10,358 nt of DNA, taken from positions 1 to 10,358 of the forward strand of contig JAUQZZ010000063.1 in NCBI GenBank assembly GCA_030586765.1. The letters are read 5' to 3'. The stretch is from Candidatus Brocadiales bacterium. GTDB taxonomy: Bacteria > Planctomycetota > Brocadiia > Brocadiales > Bathyanammoxibiaceae. Shown piece by piece: positions 6,278 to 10,358 of the stretch (its first letter is position 1; the number at the start of each line of letters is the position of its first letter). Made by a program: the position numbers and the translations under genes. Below the pieces are notes generated by a model. The model was not told where the DNA came from, made no database searches, and saw nothing but the letters and a program-made list of their open reading frames with translations.

Positions 6278-7906
6278 ATGAGAGCCTTATTTATAATTGT
6301 AACCTTTGGAGTATCCTTCCTGTTATGGGGAAATGGCACAAGTATGGCACAGCAGGCCGCCCCTGCCGTAAGCCCTGCAGAAAAAAAGACTTACGCCTAC
6401 CCCTCGGAAGGTCTTCATAAGATGTACGAAGAGCACGTAGGCTTAGAAAAAGGCAGTGGCCCCTTTTCCGATGCCTATAAGCCCATTCCCCTCTACATGT
6501 ACTTCGCCCCTTCAAGGCATTACATCCGCCCCGACATCAAGATGTTCACCGATTTACTGCAGAAATTTAAACCTGAGCAATGCGTGGAATGCCACACGGA
6601 GGTGACCCCTGGGATAGTAGCCTCCTGGAAATCCTCTACCCACGCCCAGCCCAGGAGGAATGACTATTTCACTGGAAAGACTGCCGAGATAGAAAAACTC
6701 CTTGGGCGGGAGTTAAAGGAGGTGCTCTGCTCCGAATGCCATGGCAAGAATCATGATGAACTGCAGATGCCTACTGTGGATAATGCCTGCGGTCAGTGCC
6801 ATCCAAAACAGGCAGAAGAGTATGCCGGGGAGAGGGAACATGGCCGTCCTAACCACGTCCAGAGCTGGGAAGCTAATGTGATAGTCCCCTGGTACATAGA
6901 GAACTACAGGAAGGGGGAGGGTGCCTCTCAAGTAGGCTGTGACCAGTGCCATATGGAAATGGCAAAGTGCGACGGTTGTCATACCAGGCATAGCTTCTCA
7001 GCCGCTGAGGGGAGGCACCCTGAGGCCTGTGCCAGTTGCCATATGGGTCCTGACCACCCTGACTGGGAGTCCTACGAGCACTCTAAGATGGGCATTATCT
7101 ATCACCTGGAAGGGCATGACTGGGACTTTAGTAAAACCCTGGAAGAGGTTAAGCCTGGGGAGGATTACCATAGCCCCACCTGCCAGTACTGCCATATGTA
7201 CAAAGGCGGTGGGAAGTGGGTAATTGATCCTGTAAGCAAGGGTATCTGGCGCATGGGTACCCTACCACCAAAAGAGGTAGAGTATCAATCCAGCCTCAAG
7301 GACTTTCCCTACGGGATAAATCTCCCTCCCCTGAATAAGAAACTTGAGATATATTCCCCTGAGAATATAAAAAAGCGGGAGACATGGCTCGAACTTTGCA
7401 GTAAATGCCATAGCAGCCGCTTTGCCAGGCTGTGGTTAGAGAACCTCGACCAGTACATGTTCCAGACATGGAAGAGGCAAGACGAGGCTCAAAAGATTGT
7501 AGAGCAAGTGGTGGCTGAAGGGCTACTAGACCCCTCTGTCGAAGAGAGACACTGTTATCCTGTGGGAGACGTCCTTGCCGATGCCTTAGGCCCTGATAAA
7601 CTAGGCCCTGCTATATACAAGGCCTTTAAGGAGAAGAAGGGCCATGTAGCCGTTATAGGCCCAATCCTGGGGGTCTCCTCCCTGTTCTTTACAGCACCTG
7701 GTAATCCTAGTGCCATAGAGAAGCATTACGCGGAGATGTGGTTCTTTTACAAGCTCAAGGGCTACAAGGGCACGGCCCATGCCCAGCAGGACTACTCATG
7801 GTGGTATGGATGGGCACCCATGATAGGGCAACTAGCCCTAATTCAGGATGAGGCCAATAAGCTTCGAAGACTAAGGGCCCTGGAGGTTAAGACCAAACTT
7901 AAGTGA
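6278..7906 (+). CDS. octaheme HAO-family multiheme cytochrome c
   Basis: This 542-residue secreted protein has a signal peptide (MRALFIIVTFGVSFLLW) and likely cleavage after Ala24 (SMA|QQ). It has eight CxxCH sites: Cys102, 151, 171, 221, 231, 251, 302 and 374. The number, the close spacing of sites 4-6 and the length match the hydroxylamine oxidoreductase family. Haem 4 (site 4, Cys221) would be the catalytic P460-type haem by family order. The C-terminal segment, with AEMWFFYKLKGYKGTAHAQQDYSWWYGW (split in reading around residues 485-512), is the family's conserved end. It contains Tyr484, 492, 496, 506 and 510, and by eye I cannot tell whether the crosslinking Tyr needed for oxidation of hydroxylamine or hydrazine is present. 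No membrane helix follows. By position it matches the HAO-like kuste4574 of Kuenenia (memory). The ATG has AAGGAG at 6261-6266, a rather long 11 nt upstream. It is the last gene before the terminator. Confidence 0.92.
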   Translation: MRALFIIVTFGVSFLLWGNGTSMAQQAAPAVSPAEKKTYAYPSEGLHKMYEEHVGLEKGSGPFSDAYKPIPLYMYFAPSRHYIRPDIKMFTDLLQKFKPEQCVECHTEVTPGIVASWKSSTHAQPRRNDYFTGKTAEIEKLLGRELKEVLCSECHGKNHDELQMPTVDNACGQCHPKQAEEYAGEREHGRPNHVQSWEANVIVPWYIENYRKGEGASQVGCDQCHMEMAKCDGCHTRHSFSAAEGRHPEACASCHMGPDHPDWESYEHSKMGIIYHLEGHDWDFSKTLEEVKPGEDYHSPTCQYCHMYKGGGKWVIDPVSKGIWRMGTLPPKEVEYQSSLKDFPYGINLPPLNKKLEIYSPENIKKRETWLELCSKCHSSRFARLWLENLDQYMFQTWKRQDEAQKIVEQVVAEGLLDPSVEERHCYPVGDVLADALGPDKLGPAIYKAFKEKKGHVAVIGPILGVSSLFFTAPGNPSAIEKHYAEMWFFYKLKGYKGTAHAQQDYSWWYGWAPMIGQLALIQDEANKLRRLRALEVKTKLK

Positions 7907-7921
7907 GAAGGGTTCAAACAA

Positions 7922-7956
7922 AAAGAGGGGGTGGTTTAATGCCACCCTCTTTTTTT
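7922..7956 (+). terminator. intrinsic terminator after the HAO-like gene
   Basis: AAAGAGGGG-GTGG (7922-7934, with one bulged G) pairs with CCACCCTCTTT (7942-7952) across a 7-nt loop (TTTAATG). It is followed directly by an uninterrupted T-run to 7956. It begins 15 nt after the stop codon and ends the long cytochrome operon. The A-run on the 5' side means that the same hairpin could also stop transcription from the other strand. Confidence 0.9.
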
Positions 7957-8213
7957 GCCTGTAGATATACCTAAACCTCTGTAAAAGTTTATATATTAGT
8001 TTTTTTATAACATACAAAACTTTTCTGAGAAAGAGGATTTTTAATCCGCCTCAGGCTGGCTGTGTAGCGCAGATAGTGCCAGAGGCAGACCCGCCCCTAG
8101 CGTGGCCTGTGCTACAATTCTTGAGTTTTTCGGAAGTCTCAGATGACATGTCTCAAAAAGTCTGGGAGGGTAGAAGAATTTCCTATTTAAGACCTTAAAG
8201 AGGAGAACAACTG
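7957..8213. other. intergenic region between the cytochrome operon and the 122-residue gene
   Basis: Its first part (about 7957-8030) is AT-rich, with a weak -10-like TATAAC at 8006-8011 but no convincing -35. It could carry the promoter of the structured RNA. The rest holds that RNA candidate and then about 80 nt of leader to the next start, including the 8-bp palindrome GACATGTC (8145-8152). I see no coding frame or tRNA. Confidence 0.5.
8035..8130 (+). ncRNA. structured intergenic RNA candidate or leader attenuator
   Basis: A small perfect hairpin, GGATT-TTT-AATCC (8035-8047), is followed by a larger nested structure. The outer stem is CTCAGG (8050-8055) with CTTGAG (8120-8125, one G-T pair). 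The middle stem is TGTAGCGCAG (8063-8072) with CTGTGCTACA (8107-8116, one G-T pair). The inner stem is GCCA (8078-8081) with TGGC (8103-8106). The outer stem is followed at once by TTTTT (8126-8130), which would make the whole element a large terminator hairpin. It sits 84 nt upstream of the 122-residue gene, so it may be a small independent RNA or a cis-acting leader. I do not match it to a known riboswitch, 6S RNA or SRP RNA. Structure was judged by eye only. Confidence 0.4.
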
Positions 8214-8582
8214 ATGCCACTAAAGGGAGAAACTGATGCCAGTACCCAGTTGAACGTCAAAACTGCGGTAGATTTACAGCCCACAGAGCTGAAGATAAAC
8301 CCTGCTGGTAAGATTACTGTTAATCTCCCGGGGTTAAAGGTCCGCTTGCCAGCGATAAAAGTGAAGTTGTGGTTTTTGCCCATAGTCAACATGACTGAGC
8401 TTGAGGTAAGTACCGAGCCCATGAGCATGGAGGTTGACCTTTCTGATGCGGTAGTCCAGGGTAAGATAGAACGCACCACCCATGTAGACCTCATTACCAG
8501 TGGCGAGGTAAAGGCCCGCGCAAGACTGCAGGGAGCCGGGAGTTTCCAGGGTGGACCTATCACCTTAGAGATTCCCGATTAA
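8214..8582 (+). CDS. hypothetical protein, 122 residues, probably beta-rich
   Basis: I do not recognise a family. The ATG has AGGAG (8201-8205) 8 nt upstream, which favours this strand over a same-sized antisense frame at 8195-8563. There is no signal peptide, membrane helix, Cys or metal motif. The sequence alternates hydrophobic and charged/polar residues (LKINPAGKITVNLPGLKVRL, then AIKVKLWFLP) through most of its length, suggesting stacked beta strands, as in beta-sandwich or adhesin-like modules. It stands alone between a terminator and a strong hairpin, so it is probably a monocistronic unit and not part of the respiratory operon. The upstream structured RNA may regulate it. Absence of an export signal suggests a cytoplasmic location. 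Confidence 0.6.
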   Translation: MPLKGETDASTQLNVKTAVDLQPTELKINPAGKITVNLPGLKVRLPAIKVKLWFLPIVNMTELEVSTEPMSMEVDLSDAVVQGKIERTTHVDLITSGEVKARARLQGAGSFQGGPITLEIPD

Positions 8583-8591
8583 TGTTGGCCA

Positions 8592-8621
8592 GGTGGTTGC
8601 CCCACAAATGGGGCAGCCACC
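8592..8621 (+). terminator. strong 13-bp hairpin after the hypothetical gene, without T-run
   Basis: GGTGGTTGCCCCA (8592-8604) pairs along its full length with TGGGGCAGCCACC (8609-8621), with a single G-T pair and the tetraloop CAAA. It starts 9 nt after the TAA of the 122-residue gene. The following bases are AAAGGCAAATCC, so the classical U-run is missing. It may act as a transcript-end stabiliser or a weak terminator, possibly with Rho. Confidence 0.6.
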
Positions 8622-8814
8622 AAAGGCAAATCCACTTCTGGCGGATACCTGCAATCCTAGCCTGCCTGGGACTCTTCCCATGCCTCCGCTACCCTCTCAT
8701 AAATACAGGATGGCACTCCCCATAAAGAAACATGCCTCATCGCCTATCCTGAACTGCTAAGGAGGACGATAAACTTCATCTCCCCAGCCCCTCCAGTATC
8801 CCCTATGGTTGTTT

Positions 8815-8843
8815 TTGACAGAAGCACTTCTATTTGATAAAAT
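8815..8843 (+). promoter_or_regulatory. sigma-70 type promoter of the Amt sensor gene
   Basis: A perfect -35 box TTGACA (8815-8820) is followed by exactly 17 nt and then TAAAAT (8838-8843), one base off the TATAAT consensus. Transcription would start near 8850, giving a leader of about 48 nt. That leader has no recognisable Shine-Dalgarno before the ATG at 8898. Nearby AT-rich sequence resembles no nitrogen-type -24/-12 promoter. Confidence 0.75.
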
Positions 8844-8897
8844 TACGACATATTTAATCTCTGGCATGTTATTTGCGAATTTCTAGTGACTATAGCC

Positions 8898-10358
8898 ATG
8901 CCTAAAAGGATGCATCTTTTAATAATACTATCCCTGCTACAGGTTTGCTGGCTAGCGGGTAGTGCTTATGCCCAGGCGGCCAGCCCTCCTGTAGAAAGGA
9001 ATCCGGACATAATATGGGTAATCGTGGCCGCCTGCATGGTCTTCTTCATGCAGGTGGGTTTTACAGCCTTAGAGGCTGGTTTTGCTCAGGCCAAGAATGC
9101 CATAAGCATTGCCCTAAAGAACTTCGTAGTATACCTCATAGCCTCTATAGTTTATTTCCTTGTTGGTTTTGCCCTGATGTTTGGAGATAGTGAGGTTGGG
9201 CTGGTGGGGGCTAGTCACTTCTTCTTTACCGATGTTAACAATATTCCCCTGGGCTTTGCCTTTGCCTTCTTCCAGGTGGTATTTGCTGGGACAGCCGCCA
9301 CTATAGTCACGGGGGCCATGGCTGAGAGGACACGAATGCTCACCCATATATGGAGCACAGTCCTGGTAATGTGCGTAATATATCCTATATTTGGCCACTG
9401 GGCATGGGGTCACTTATGCCATCATGACCAGGCAGGCTGGTTGGGCAAGATGGGCTTTATAGACTTTGCTGGTTCTACAGTAGTTCACTCTGTAGGGGGA
9501 TGGGTAGCCCTGGCAGGGGCTTTAGTGGTAGGACCCAGAATAGGTAGGTATAACAAGGATGGCACGGTTAACAGGATGGGCCTCCATAATATCCCCCTTG
9601 CCACGGTAGGGACCTTCTTCTTATGGTTCGGTTGGTTTGGCTTTAATGGAGGCTCCATGCTCAAGGCAGACGCAAAGATTGCCCTTGTAATCACCAATAC
9701 CAATATTGCCGCTGCGGTAGCTGGTTGTACGGCCTTCCTCTTTAGTTGGGTTAAGAATAGGAGGCTGGATGCAGGAGATGTACTCTTAGGGGCCCTGGGA
9801 GGCCTGGTGGCCGTAACCGCTGGTTCCAATAGACTTGACCCCTGGGGGGCATGCGTGGTGGGGATCTTAGCTGGGGTCCTGGTCCTTCTGGCAAAAGACT
9901 TCTTTGAAAAGGTCTTGAAGATAGACGACCCTGTGGGGGCAATTCCGGTCCATGGGGTATGCGGAGCTGTTGGCACAATAGCCCTGGCCCTCTTCTGCCC
10001 CGTATCCACCCTTACCAATGGGGATAGGCTTTTACAAGTAGGTATCCAATTCCTTGGGGTTACTGTGGCCTTTGCCTGGGCCTTTGGCTTATCAATGCTT
10101 TTCTTCTGGGTAGGAAACAAGGTGGCACGGCTCAGGGTGGGCCAGGAGGAAGAGATAAAGGGTTTGAACGTTGCTGAGTATGAGGATACGGCCTCCTGGC
10201 TCAACTTTACAAGGATTAGCCGACTTCAGGACCTTAACACCCTTCTGGAGCAGAAGGTAGGGGAGAGGACTAGCGAACTCCTGAGGACGAAGAATTATAC
10301 CCAGAGTATTATAGACAGCCTTCAGGACTTTCTTGTGGTCACCGACCCACAGGGGAAG
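8898..10358 (+). CDS. Amt ammonium channel fused to a PAS sensor module, 3' end outside window
   Basis: The frame runs from ATG 8898 to the window end (487 codons) without a stop. A signal peptide (MPKRMHLLIILSLLQVCWL, likely cut after Ala25, AYA|Q) precedes an Amt/MEP domain at about residues 36-430. Hallmarks are FFQVVFAGTAATIVTGAMAER (124-144, split in reading), DFAGSTVVHSVGG (189-201) with Asp189 and the first pore histidine His197, FGWFGFNGGS (244-253), DDPVGAIPVHGVCGAVGT (343-360) with the second pore histidine His352, and the closing GLNVAEYEDTA (422-432). A charged helix (438-465, LNTLLEQKVGERTSELLRTK) then leads into SIIDSLQDFLVVTDPQGK (470-487), the start of a PAS domain. Such a coiled linker plus PAS normally leads to a histidine kinase. 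The layout resembles the Kuenenia Amt5 ammonium sensor kinase (memory). The ATG has no good Shine-Dalgarno; AAAAGG lies just 3' of it, before a second ATG at 8910. Kinase or other output domains cannot be seen here. Confidence 0.9.
   Translation, partial: MPKRMHLLIILSLLQVCWLAGSAYAQAASPPVERNPDIIWVIVAACMVFFMQVGFTALEAGFAQAKNAISIALKNFVVYLIASIVYFLVGFALMFGDSEVGLVGASHFFFTDVNNIPLGFAFAFFQVVFAGTAATIVTGAMAERTRMLTHIWSTVLVMCVIYPIFGHWAWGHLCHHDQAGWLGKMGFIDFAGSTVVHSVGGWVALAGALVVGPRIGRYNKDGTVNRMGLHNIPLATVGTFFLWFGWFGFNGGSMLKADAKIALVITNTNIAAAVAGCTAFLFSWVKNRRLDAGDVLLGALGGLVAVTAGSNRLDPWGACVVGILAGVLVLLAKDFFEKVLKIDDPVGAIPVHGVCGAVGTIALALFCPVSTLTNGDRLLQVGIQFLGVTVAFAWAFGLSMLFFWVGNKVARLRVGQEEEIKGLNVAEYEDTASWLNFTRISRLQDLNTLLEQKVGERTSELLRTKNYTQSIIDSLQDFLVVTDPQGK

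Larger units (their letters stand above)
8583..8897. other. intergenic region upstream of the Amt sensor gene
   Basis: It holds the strong hairpin at its left end and the promoter at its right end. In between (about 8622-8810) there is no convincing + strand gene. An AAGGAGG at 8759-8765 has no start codon at a usable distance. On the - strand a short frame (8681-8565, 38 residues) contains CPICG; see the findings. Confidence 0.5.

Noticed and set aside
8049..8130. tRNA or tRNA-like gene in the structured intergenic element
   Set aside because: There is no TTCRANY arm or acceptor stem with CCA; the stems nest as one long hairpin.
8195..8563. 122-codon minus frame opposite the hypothetical gene
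   Set aside because: It has the same length as the + strand gene but no good ribosome binding site, while the + frame has AGGAG at the correct distance.
9485..10204. 239-codon open frame on the minus strand inside the Amt sensor gene
   Set aside because: The + strand frame encodes an unmistakable Amt domain. The minus reading is Pro/Thr/Lys low complexity with no start signal, so it is a shadow.
1..10358. CRISPR array, insertion sequence, integrase or toxin-antitoxin pair
   Set aside because: I saw no regularly spaced repeats, transposase motifs, terminal inverted repeats or paired small genes of those types.

Overview
The window looks like part of a chromosome from an anammox-type planctomycete (order Brocadiales or a close relative). 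The evidence is a cluster in which a Rieske/cytochrome b complex is co-encoded with a flavin/Fe-S oxidoreductase, a hexaheme cytochrome c and an octaheme hydroxylamine-oxidoreductase (HAO) family protein. From memory this resembles the third Rieske/cytochrome b (R/b-3) cluster of Kuenenia stuttgartiensis (around kuste4569-4574). Downstream lies an ammonium-transporter/signalling fusion resembling Kuenenia Amt5. No hydrazine synthase or hydrazine dehydrogenase lies in the window, so anammox metabolism itself is inferred from this context and not shown.

Region 1 (1-7906) reads as one long + strand transcription unit. In order it holds the 3' end of a Tll0287-like (DUF3365) haem-c protein, a small two-helix membrane protein, a 673-residue GltD-like FAD/NAD(P)/Fe-S protein with a C-terminal ferredoxin domain, a Rieske protein, a b6-type cytochrome b, a subunit-IV-like protein, a membrane-anchored hexaheme cytochrome c and a secreted octaheme HAO-like protein. 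Gaps are short and there is one 8-nt overlap. A clear intrinsic terminator follows the last gene at 7922-7956. The likely arrangement is as follows. The oxidoreductase works on the cytoplasmic side and couples NAD(P)(H) to the quinone pool. The Rieske/b module oxidises menaquinol. The hexaheme protein takes the place of cytochrome c1/f, and the HAO-like protein is the soluble catalytic partner. Cytochrome b carries the Cys typical of covalent haem ci (b6f type), and the Qo motif is APWY instead of PEWY, as expected for a low-potential menaquinol enzyme.

Region 2 (7907-8897) contains a terminator, an AT-rich stretch, a structured candidate RNA ending in a T-run (8035-8130), a 122-residue protein of unknown function (8214-8582), a near-perfect 13-bp hairpin directly after it, and a textbook sigma-70 promoter (TTGACA, 17 nt, TAAAAT) at 8815-8843.

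Region 3 (8898-10358, cut by the window end) is an Amt-family ammonium channel with a signal peptide and both pore histidines. It continues through a helical linker into the beginning of a PAS domain, so it is an ammonium sensor, probably a histidine kinase. The strongest leads are the haem-rich Rieske/b-HAO-NAD(P) supercomplex, the ammonium sensor beside it, palindrome-rich in-frame insertions in two of the redox genes, and the unexplained structured RNA.
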